Origin: a virus
Reading direction: 5' to 3' (one strand)
DNA length: 33,600 bases
Virus record (IMG/VR): IMGVR_UViG_3300027241_000017
Span: 1 to 33,600 of that record
Shown: positions 22,013 through 27,996 of the stretch, in pieces
Position numbering within the stretch: position 1 is the first letter of the stretch
Layout of the letters: each line of letters begins with the position of its first letter
Made by a program: the position numbers and the translations under genes
The notes under the pieces: generated by a model
What the model was told of the DNA's origin: nothing
The model's input: only the letters and a program-made list of their open reading frames with translations
Database searches by the model: none

Positions 22013-22281
22013 TTACTTTTAAGAAATACCTTGACGAAAAACGATATGCCCTCTATGATACATTGGATCTTGAAGAAGGCCCTGACGGTATCGCTTCTAA
22101 GGCAAAGAAGTCAGGTATATCTCCGGAGACTCTAAAGAAGGTTTATAATCGTGGAGTTGCGGCATGGAAGACTGGTCACCGGCCAGGTACCACCCCCCAA
22201 CAATGGGGACACGCACGAGTCAATGCGTTCATTGTTAAGAAGAAAAAAGGTGGTCTTAACCACGACAAAGATTTAGCATAA
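22009..22281 (+). CDS. DUF5824-like protein with capsid-targeting peptide
   Basis: A 90-residue protein starting at ATG 22009, which overlaps the previous stop (ATGA) and follows AGGAG. The N-terminus MITFKKYLDEK resembles the capsid-targeting peptide. The body contains GISPETLKKVYNRG, AAWKTGHRPGTTPQQWGHARVN and a basic end, which I recall as the DUF5824 module found in many phage head and unknown proteins. LDLEEG near residue 20-25 is a second possible protease site. Function is unknown. Confidence 0.75.
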   Translation: MITFKKYLDEKRYALYDTLDLEEGPDGIASKAKKSGISPETLKKVYNRGVAAWKTGHRPGTTPQQWGHARVNAFIVKKKKGGLNHDKDLA

Positions 22282-22287
22282 TAGCCC

Positions 22288-22316
22288 TTGACAATAAGCG
22301 GTATTCAATATATAAT
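22288..22316 (+). promoter_or_regulatory. Consensus sigma-70 promoter before the polyprotein gene
   Basis: TTGACA at 22288-22293, 17 bp, TATAAT at 22311-22316, 37 bp before the next ATG. It is notable to see an early-type promoter before a predicted head protein. Confidence 0.85.
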
Positions 22317-22352
22317 ACGTTATAAGGTCATATAAAGGAATCGGTAACTAAT

Positions 22353-23504
22353 ATGAAAACATTTCAAGAATTGCGGGAGTCTTCTCGCGACACTATCAAT
22401 AACATCGAAGAAGGTGCTGAGGTATATACCGTTTCAAAGGGTGTATATACTCGTAAGGTTGACGGCGCTACCGCTGACCGGATGAAGAAACAGGGATGGA
22501 AGTTAGTTTCTAAAGAGTCTGTCGAAGAAGCTTATAACGATGATGATTTGGATTATAAGAAAGTAACAAAGACTATAGGCGTCACCCCTAAGCACAAACG
22601 AGACAAACGTGCTAACGCGGCGCAACCTGCGGCACCCAACAAGTCCGCAGCTGCTAGACGCAAGGCGATAGAACGTCATCAAGAACTTATACGGAATAAG
22701 AAGAAAGACCCGTATCAGTATGAGTCTGTAGACCTTGAAGAAGGTAAGATGAAAGAGTTTCATGCCATGGTTAAGAAAGGTATGACTGCCGCGCAGATTG
22801 CCAAGAAACTTGGTATGAAAGAGAAAGATGTTGCTGAGTTCATGAAAGGTATGAATGAAGCAAAAGAATATTCCTACACTGTTGTTCATGCTAAGAAAGG
22901 TAAGGTAGTAGTTACTGCGCCTACTTCATATGATGCGGCACAGAAAGCAGCAAAGCAATGGAAACTAAAGTCTACTGGCGGTGTTGATGCTTATCTTATG
23001 AAAGAAGAAACTTCTGTCGAACTTGACGAAGCATATCAGCAGTTCTTGGATAAGTCACCTAGTAACTGGGGTGAGGAAAAGGTAATCGCTTACGGAACCA
23101 AGAAAGGTTACAAAGTGATTGGCGTATGTGGACATGGTAATGTAGAGGGTATCGTACTGTTCGGTCTTGATGCCTCTGATAAGTCATATGTTGGCAAGGA
23201 AGCAAAGGTTAAGACTGGTCAAACAGTATTCCGTTATGCTACTCGCAACAGTATGGCAGGTGACATCTTTCCTTTAGTTAAGATTGATGTTAAGAAAGGT
23301 CTTCTATATAACCTGTCACAGAAGTCAAGTGACGGTGAAGTCGATTATGCAGAGTTCGAGAGTAAGGGTATTAAGTTACGTTACCTACGTCTTGCGGCAA
23401 CTGCCAACCTCCGTGATATTACTGGGTTCGAACCTGGCTTTGGTTCAATGAAAGAGTCTACTGCTCCTAAAACTCTTAGCGATATTAGAACGAAAAGATC
23501 TTAA
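22353..23504 (+). CDS. Probable head polyprotein with multiple protease sites
   Basis: A 383-residue protein that looks like a chain of small modules. It opens with MKTFQELRES, a capsid-targeting-like peptide. Hydrophobic-x-Glu sites followed by a small residue occur after residues 9 (LRE/S), 20 (IEE/G), 59 (VEE/A), 130 (LEE/G), 169 (MNE/A) and 226 (LDE/A). The pieces between them look like separate units: 21-59, a basic 60-130, 131-169 with a helix-turn-helix look (MTAAQIAKKLGMKEKDV), 170-226, and a 157-residue C-terminal domain of beta strands. T4 prohead protease gp21 cuts at such sites. I infer that maturation releases several packaged peptides. No enzyme motif is visible. Confidence 0.8.
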   Translation: MKTFQELRESSRDTINNIEEGAEVYTVSKGVYTRKVDGATADRMKKQGWKLVSKESVEEAYNDDDLDYKKVTKTIGVTPKHKRDKRANAAQPAAPNKSAAARRKAIERHQELIRNKKKDPYQYESVDLEEGKMKEFHAMVKKGMTAAQIAKKLGMKEKDVAEFMKGMNEAKEYSYTVVHAKKGKVVVTAPTSYDAAQKAAKQWKLKSTGGVDAYLMKEETSVELDEAYQQFLDKSPSNWGEEKVIAYGTKKGYKVIGVCGHGNVEGIVLFGLDASDKSYVGKEAKVKTGQTVFRYATRNSMAGDIFPLVKIDVKKGLLYNLSQKSSDGEVDYAEFESKGIKLRYLRLAATANLRDITGFEPGFGSMKESTAPKTLSDIRTKRS

Positions 23505-23848
23505 TGAAAAAGTTTAAACAATATATAGCAGAATCTTGTTGTGATGATTGTGATGATCTCATCGTTGAAGACGGTGTGTACATCAATGAAGAAGGTAAGA
23601 AAGACAACGTAAAGCTTAACCAAATACAACGTGGTGGTAGTAAGAAGTTTTTCGTATATGTAAAGAATGATAAAGGCAACGTGGTTAAAGTTTCTTTCGG
23701 AGATCCCAATATGGAGATCAAGAGAGACGACCCTAAGAGACGTGCCGCTTTCCGTGCTAGACATGATTGTGCTAATAAGAAAGATAAAACAACTGCTGGA
23801 TATTGGTCTTGTCGACAATGGCGCGCTGGCGCTAAAGTCGATAGTTAA
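23504..23848 (+). CDS. Conserved marine-phage virion protein candidate
   Basis: A 114-residue protein. It starts MKKFKQYIAES, one of the best matches in the window to the T4 capsid-targeting peptide, with a predicted cut after YIAE. A cysteine and aspartate cluster follows (CCDDCDD). The C-terminal domain reads KKFFVYVKNDKGNVVKVSFG, NMEIKRDDPKRRAAFRARHDC, and YWSCRQW, a module I recall from many marine phages, with Cys residues that may bind a metal. Its start overlaps the polyprotein stop. Role in the head is inferred. Confidence 0.8.
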   Translation: MKKFKQYIAESCCDDCDDLIVEDGVYINEEGKKDNVKLNQIQRGGSKKFFVYVKNDKGNVVKVSFGDPNMEIKRDDPKRRAAFRARHDCANKKDKTTAGYWSCRQWRAGAKVDS

Positions 23849-23852
23849 TTAG

Positions 23853-23860
23853 TATAAATA
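23853..23860 (+). promoter_or_regulatory. T4-type late promoter TATAAATA
   Basis: Exact late box in a short gap, 45 bp from its first base to the ATG at 23898. Confidence 0.8.
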
Positions 23861-23897
23861 GTAACAGCTATTTCCAATTTAAACGGTAAAACGATTA

Positions 23898-24185
23898 ATG
23901 CAACCTAACTCAGAAGAACAACGTCTCGCACGAATAGAGACCAAGATTGATAAATTGTCGGATGCGATGATTGATCTTGCTCGCGCAGAAGAAAAACTTA
24001 TCAATATCGATAAGACCTCTCAACAACACGCTGAGAGAATGAATCGTTTCTCTGCGAGAATGGATGTTATTGAAGAAGTTGTAAACGAACAAGGCAAAAC
24101 CGTTAAGGTAATGCAGTATGTATTAACTCTTGCGGCCACTGTGTTCGCGGGTATAATTGTCAAAATGTTTTTTGACACACCATAA
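23898..24185 (+). CDS. XhlA-like coiled-coil membrane protein
   Basis: A 95-residue protein. Residues about 8-70 form a heptad-patterned coiled coil (ARIETKIDKLSDAMIDLAR and following), and residues about 73-90 (MQYVLTLAATVFAGIIVKMFF) form one C-terminal membrane segment. This shape matches XhlA-type lysis accessory proteins and is common in marine phages. It is driven by a late promoter, as a lysis or membrane-associated late protein would be. Without the rest of a lysis cassette next to it, a structural role is also possible. Confidence 0.7.
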   Translation: MQPNSEEQRLARIETKIDKLSDAMIDLARAEEKLINIDKTSQQHAERMNRFSARMDVIEEVVNEQGKTVKVMQYVLTLAATVFAGIIVKMFFDTP

Positions 24186-24204
24186 TAATCATCGGAGACT
24201 AACA

Positions 24205-24885
24205 ATGTCAAATATCAATAAAATCATGGAGGCATATCTGTCAATGAAGGTCTCCGCAGAAAAAACTTTAGAAGAGAAAAAGAAACTCGACCCTGTCAAC
24301 GATAAAGAGAACGATAAAGAATTTAAAGATCGTAAAGACAAAGACATCGACAACGATGGTGATGTTGATTCGTCTGATGAGTTCCTTCACAAGAAACGTG
24401 CCGCAACTGATGACGCAATCGACGGTGGTAAGAAACCTGCTAAGAAAGAAGCCGTAGAACCAGAAGAAGACGAAGTTGCTGAACCAAAAAAGAAACCTAA
24501 AACTGGTAGGGCATCTTTAACTAAAGACATCAAGCATAACTCACATACTGCTGACGCTACTGCCGAGATTTCTAAGATTGAGTCTGTAGATACTCGCGCA
24601 GCGTTTATCGAGATGTGGACTACTATCGAAGAAGCAGTCAAGTCTAAACAAGTTCCTGATAGTGCTGCTAAACCAGAAGGTATCATGGACAAAGAATCTC
24701 CTAAGTCTAAAGAGTTCGCCAAGAAACACGATGTTGAAATGGGTAAGAAACCAGAACTGGTTGCCGATGATGAAGAAGGTCATGAAATGACATCTAAAGC
24801 GGGTCGTGCCGTTAAGAAGCAGTCTTCCGCTAGAAGTGGTGACAACTTGTCCAATGGTGATACTTCGGTAGTTAAGAGTAAATAA
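24205..24885 (+). CDS. Acidic repeat-rich head protein candidate with EF-hand-like loop
   Basis: A 226-residue, highly charged, low-complexity protein. ATG 24205 follows GGAGA; the longer frame from 24157 lies in the previous gene. Residues about 42-55 read DIDNDGDVDSSDEF, an EF-hand/dockerin-like calcium loop also seen in other phage proteins. Lys/Glu/Asp-rich linkers follow (KKPAKKEAVEPEEDEVAEPKKK). IMEA near the start, TLEE/K and TTIEEA are possible prohead protease sites. The composition resembles scaffold or core proteins of the T4 head, such as gp22, but no homology is evident. Role inferred from context. Confidence 0.75.
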   Translation: MSNINKIMEAYLSMKVSAEKTLEEKKKLDPVNDKENDKEFKDRKDKDIDNDGDVDSSDEFLHKKRAATDDAIDGGKKPAKKEAVEPEEDEVAEPKKKPKTGRASLTKDIKHNSHTADATAEISKIESVDTRAAFIEMWTTIEEAVKSKQVPDSAAKPEGIMDKESPKSKEFAKKHDVEMGKKPELVADDEEGHEMTSKAGRAVKKQSSARSGDNLSNGDTSVVKSK

Positions 24886-24887
24886 CC

Positions 24888-25088
24888 GTGATCTCCTTAA
24901 TCACTAAGGAATGTGCTGTTAGAGAATCTACCATTGATAAACGCTGTAAGTTTCCCGATGGTAGATATTATTCTATGACTAAAGGTGATCTAATAAAACT
25001 CTGTGCCGATTTAGGTATAGGGATAACCGGTCTCAAAGGCGAGACTAAAGAACTAATCATTATGCGTATACGCGAAATAAGAGGATAG
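24888..25088 (+). CDS. SAP-like small protein
   Basis: A 66-residue basic protein starting at GTG 24888, two bases after the previous stop; the ribosome site is weak. The C-terminal half, TKGDLIKLCADLGIGITGLKGETKELIIMRI, has the two-helix SAP layout (KxDLxxxxxxxG, then KxELI) and could bind DNA or protein. N-terminal half unknown. Confidence 0.65.
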   Translation: MISLITKECAVRESTIDKRCKFPDGRYYSMTKGDLIKLCADLGIGITGLKGETKELIIMRIREIRG

Positions 25089-25092
25089 TAAT

Positions 25093-25329
25093 ATGATTAA
25101 ATCTCCAAGTTGGTGTAAAGGTGCGGTTCCTTCCATTAAAGGTTGGCATCATCCCAAAACAAATGAACTTCTTAAGGCTCAGGGCTTGACTCATAAACAA
25201 GTATCAGCCTGGAAAGACGCGAAGGATGGTATCGGTAACAAGCACGATGTTGCTGAAGTTGTTCTTACTCATGAAGAAGTAGTCGAAGAATTCTTTGACG
25301 AAGAAGAGATCGAAGACGAAGACGAATAA
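25093..25329 (+). CDS. Conserved small phage protein with acidic tail
   Basis: A 78-residue protein. The N-terminal part SPSWCKGAVPSIKGWHHPKTNELLKAQ is a short module that I recall from many marine phage genomes, usually alone or joined to other modules. The C-terminal 25 residues are almost all Glu, Asp and Val. Function is unknown. It ends the block of head-protein candidates; a 34-bp gap without a clear terminator follows. Confidence 0.75.
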   Translation: MIKSPSWCKGAVPSIKGWHHPKTNELLKAQGLTHKQVSAWKDAKDGIGNKHDVAEVVLTHEEVVEEFFDEEEIEDEDE

Positions 25330-25363
25330 GTTTTTTTAATCACTATTATTATAAGTTGTTTTG

Positions 25364-26332
25364 ATGTTTAAATATTATGTACTCACTAGTAATAGTGTCG
25401 AAAATCTCGCACGTCAGTTCTTCACATTAAGGTATAATGATGTGGTGGTCGTTATCAATACTCTGGATAAGGAGTATGAGAAGACCGCCATTGATTACTG
25501 TGTCAAACACGGTATCGAACATCATATCACTCAATCAGACGGAACCCCAGCCACTGGGAAAAATTCCGTACTAGATTTATTCTTATCTTCTGAAAACGAA
25601 TACATGGTTCAGGTAGACGGTGATGACATCATTACCGCTTACGGAAGAAATCTGTATCGTACTATCGCACTCTCTCCCAATGCTCCTGATGTTATATGTC
25701 TGTATAACCAGTTATGTCTGAATAAATTCAAACCTGACTTATGGGACAGCCAGTACGACTCTAGGTCAGTAAAGATAAAAGGTTGGTTCATCCCAAAGTA
25801 CTTAACCCCCGCATACCCTCATGATTATGAGACAGATGCTACTTTTGCCGATTTGATACCAGAACGTCTAGCACATATGTACATGGATTTTTTTGGTACC
25901 TCACCAGAAGAGGCAGCACATTGGGCAGAAGTCCGAATACGATTGAACAGATTCTTCAGGGAGTATGGAGAGCGATACGAAACATTCAATAGAATGACCT
26001 TCCTATCGCGCAAAGCAGCGTCTGTAATGCGATATGACCCTGAGTATATGATAGGGGAAGACACTCTTCAGTTTTATCGTTTAAAGAAATTGGCGTACGA
26101 GGGTGAATTGGATATGCGTATGCGCAACGAAAGATGGGCATTTAGTTACGTATATATGAATGATACTGAATCTATTACTAAAGAATTTAAAGAAGATGGT
26201 TCTTTAAAGGTCAGTTATGCGTGGATGATACCAGTTGAGGATGGACTAAATAAACTAAAAGACGGACTACCTCCACCTGAGTTTCATTTACCGGAATTAA
26301 CTGACCCATACTATGAAGTTAACAAAAACTAA
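25364..26332 (+). CDS. GT-A fold glycosyltransferase-like protein
   Basis: A 322-residue protein. The first 110 residues show a GT-A glycosyltransferase layout: strand-turn YNDVVVVINTLDKEY, TQSDGTPATGKNSVLDLF with the nucleotide-binding look, and VQVDGDD with the DxD-type metal motif near residues 87-91. The rest is helical and unassigned. ATG 25364 is used rather than the TTG three bases earlier. It could use UDP-uronic acids made by the epimerase and dehydrogenase encoded at 1952-3807, but no sequence feature shows the sugar. Targets might be phage DNA, virion protein or host polysaccharide. Glycosyltransferase fold is likely; its role is unknown. Confidence 0.7.
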   Translation: MFKYYVLTSNSVENLARQFFTLRYNDVVVVINTLDKEYEKTAIDYCVKHGIEHHITQSDGTPATGKNSVLDLFLSSENEYMVQVDGDDIITAYGRNLYRTIALSPNAPDVICLYNQLCLNKFKPDLWDSQYDSRSVKIKGWFIPKYLTPAYPHDYETDATFADLIPERLAHMYMDFFGTSPEEAAHWAEVRIRLNRFFREYGERYETFNRMTFLSRKAASVMRYDPEYMIGEDTLQFYRLKKLAYEGELDMRMRNERWAFSYVYMNDTESITKEFKEDGSLKVSYAWMIPVEDGLNKLKDGLPPPEFHLPELTDPYYEVNKN

Positions 26333-26669
26333 TTTAGTTGTATACGCAGCGAAGAATTATTACAATCCCGAATACATTGACGGAGAAGAGTTCTACGACG
26401 ATCTAAAACGTTTTAAATACGTCAAGAGGTTGTTGAGTAGGTACAGTCAAACTAATGAACTAGCAGAACGTTTGATATTAAATCACTTGATTGTGATATT
26501 TAATGTATTTGGTCATGAGGCGGGTGTGGAAATACTCGCATTAAAAATACCAGCAGACCATTGGGCTGTACTGAAACCATTTCTCATATTCTTACGGGTA
26601 ATAGAAAATAATGAGATTACTGGGGTTGAAATGGATAAATACGTGATAGAAAGATTGAGGAGTGTATAA
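26313..26669 (+). CDS. Conserved T4-like phage protein (DUF7207-like)
   Basis: A 118-residue helical protein. The pattern AAKNYYNPEYIDGEEFYDDLKRFKYVKRLLSR and ERLILNHLIVIFNVFGHEAG matches a protein I recall from cyanophages and other marine T4-like phages, recently labelled DUF7207. Its start lies within the 3' end of the glycosyltransferase-like gene and its stop overlaps the next start (TAATG). Function is unknown, but it travels with the next gene in related phages. Confidence 0.75.
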   Translation: MKLTKTNLVVYAAKNYYNPEYIDGEEFYDDLKRFKYVKRLLSRYSQTNELAERLILNHLIVIFNVFGHEAGVEILALKIPADHWAVLKPFLIFLRVIENNEITGVEMDKYVIERLRSV

Positions 26670-27259
26670 TGGGATTATTAAAATCTGCCGCTGATGTCGT
26701 CTATACGATTAGGTTCTTAAAGTTACTTGTTACTAAGTTCGAGGATACTGGTGCGTTTAAAGCAGGTATCATTGATGATCAAGGTAACAAGCGCCGAGAC
26801 TATGATATGGAGGTCATGGGTAATCGCGATGCCTATCGTGATAACTACACTTCATTCCATCGTCTTGTGTTCAACCTAAAGAAAATCATGGAAAAGGTGC
26901 CAGGCGGTTCTTCGGTCGTTGCTCGATATGGCGCCGCGCTCGCTCTTATTAAAGAGCACGGTGAACTGACCGACAAAAATATTGAAAAGATTCATGAGAA
27001 TACTGGTATAAGTATCCTTGACGTTCTACAGGAACAATCATTCTGGTATGTGTTAGATGACGGGTCACTATCGCCAGGCGTGTATCGAATTAACAACGAT
27101 ACTATGACCGCACAGTGCGAAGATGTCCGGAAGGGTGATAAGATTCGGATAGTCGAAGGTGCTCCTGTACATAATATACTAGGATTAGCCATACACGAAG
27201 GTGTACACATGAAGTCTGGTCAAAGAGTTTTAGCAACATCTGCTGAACTTATTAAGTAA
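26669..27259 (+). CDS. Conserved T4-like structural-type protein
   Basis: A 196-residue protein starting LLKSAADVVYTIRFLKLLVTKFEDT, with AYRDNYTSFHRLVFNLKKI and a central KVPGGSS. The end (IHEGVHMKSGQRVLATSAELI) looks like beta strands. I recall close relatives in many marine T4-like phages near head or tail genes, always without a confirmed function. It is coupled to the preceding gene by TAATG. The C-terminal HEGVH is an HExxH string, but the surrounding sequence is a beta strand rather than a zincin helix, so I do not call it a peptidase. Confidence 0.75.
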   Translation: MGLLKSAADVVYTIRFLKLLVTKFEDTGAFKAGIIDDQGNKRRDYDMEVMGNRDAYRDNYTSFHRLVFNLKKIMEKVPGGSSVVARYGAALALIKEHGELTDKNIEKIHENTGISILDVLQEQSFWYVLDDGSLSPGVYRINNDTMTAQCEDVRKGDKIRIVEGAPVHNILGLAIHEGVHMKSGQRVLATSAELIK

Positions 27260-27316
27260 ATCCTCTCTATGGGGTCTCCCAAAACCCTATATAAAGGACG
27301 CATTACTAAAATGTTC

Positions 27317-27346
27317 TTGACATGACGCCCCATATTCGTGTATGAT
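27317..27346 (+). promoter_or_regulatory. Sigma-70 promoter
   Basis: TTGACA at 27317-27322, 18 bp, TATGAT at 27341-27346, about 50 bp before the ATG at 27397. Confidence 0.65.
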
Positions 27347-27396
27347 ATGCTCTATTCGTTGGCGGGCGTTCAACGTAATTACGAAGAGACTTTCGC

Positions 27397-27579
27397 ATGA
27401 AGACCTATGAAGAATTTAAACGACGGTTTGAGGAAGAGATGACCTCTACCGCGTCAGTGCCTGGAGCCGGTGACGATAATCAAACTGTCATTGTCCGCAA
27501 AAAATACGATAGGAAGAACAAAAGGAAATCTGCCTCAGACATGTTGCGCAGATACTTTCCTGAAAAATTTAAAAAATAG
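27397..27579 (+). CDS. Small protein with capsid-targeting-like N-terminus
   Basis: A 60-residue protein that begins MKTYEEFKRRFEEE, the closest match in this window to the first residues of T4 internal proteins (MKTYQEF). It continues with a short Gly/Ala/Ser stretch (TASVPGAGDDN) and ends in a strongly basic tail (KKYDRKNKRK, RYFPEKFKK). A cut after FEEE would leave a small basic peptide, as in T4 head peptides. It has its own sigma-70 promoter. Internal head peptide is a reasonable guess. Confidence 0.7.
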   Translation: MKTYEEFKRRFEEEMTSTASVPGAGDDNQTVIVRKKYDRKNKRKSASDMLRRYFPEKFKK

Positions 27580-27582
27580 TTC

Positions 27583-27611
27583 TTGCCATCTCGCTCGAAA
27601 TCAAGTATAAT
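27583..27611 (+). promoter_or_regulatory. Sigma-70 promoter for the nrd operon
   Basis: TTGCCA at 27583-27588, 17 bp, TATAAT at 27606-27611, 37 bp before the ATG at 27648. It probably drives the operon that continues into nrdA and nrdB. Confidence 0.75.
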
Positions 27612-27647
27612 GGACACCATGTTAACTGATAGCTGATAGGCACTTAC

Positions 27648-27983
27648 ATGAAAGTTATAGATTGCTCCTCCTACAAAATTGTTATCTTCGATGTCGCGTC
27701 TGATCTGACATCTTTCCTCGATGAGGGACACGATGATAGCAAATTGATATATGTATCGCTTGACGGTACAGACACCACACTACTATCCCCCGATAGGTTC
27801 TTGGTCAAAAACCGCAATAGCTCTTTTCTCAATCATATGATGTGGGAAGGTCTGTTAGACGAAGATGAACAAGACGAATATATAATGAACCGTTGTGAAA
27901 AGTTTTTCAATGATGGCAAACAAATGCTAATAGAAGATTACGACTTCATTGAAGACGAACCATTCTATGATTATTCCAGATAA
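27648..27983 (+). CDS. Hypothetical acidic protein upstream of nrdA
   Basis: A 111-residue acidic protein. It begins with beta-like strands (MKVIDCSSYKIVIFDV) and ends in an acidic and aromatic stretch (EDYDFIEDEPFYDYS). No motif or family is recognised. It is the first gene after the promoter at 27583 and lies 13 bp before nrdA, so it may be co-expressed with ribonucleotide reductase. The acidic, aromatic tail could mimic DNA or bind a protein partner, but nothing more can be said. Confidence 0.65.
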   Translation: MKVIDCSSYKIVIFDVASDLTSFLDEGHDDSKLIYVSLDGTDTTLLSPDRFLVKNRNSSFLNHMMWEGLLDEDEQDEYIMNRCEKFFNDGKQMLIEDYDFIEDEPFYDYSR

Positions 27984-27996
27984 AAAAAGAGTCGTT

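Noticed and set aside
27175-27215. HEGVH (HExxH) in the protein ending at 27259
   Set aside because: The surrounding sequence is beta-like and lacks a third zinc ligand, so a peptidase call is not supported.
27268-27291. Hairpin TATGGGGT/ACCCTATA after the gene ending at 27259
   Set aside because: Eight pairs with one wobble but no T tract follows, so it is not a convincing intrinsic terminator.
27619-27636. Five-codon frame in the leader before 27648
   Set aside because: No ribosome site and no attenuator-like hairpin; likely chance.
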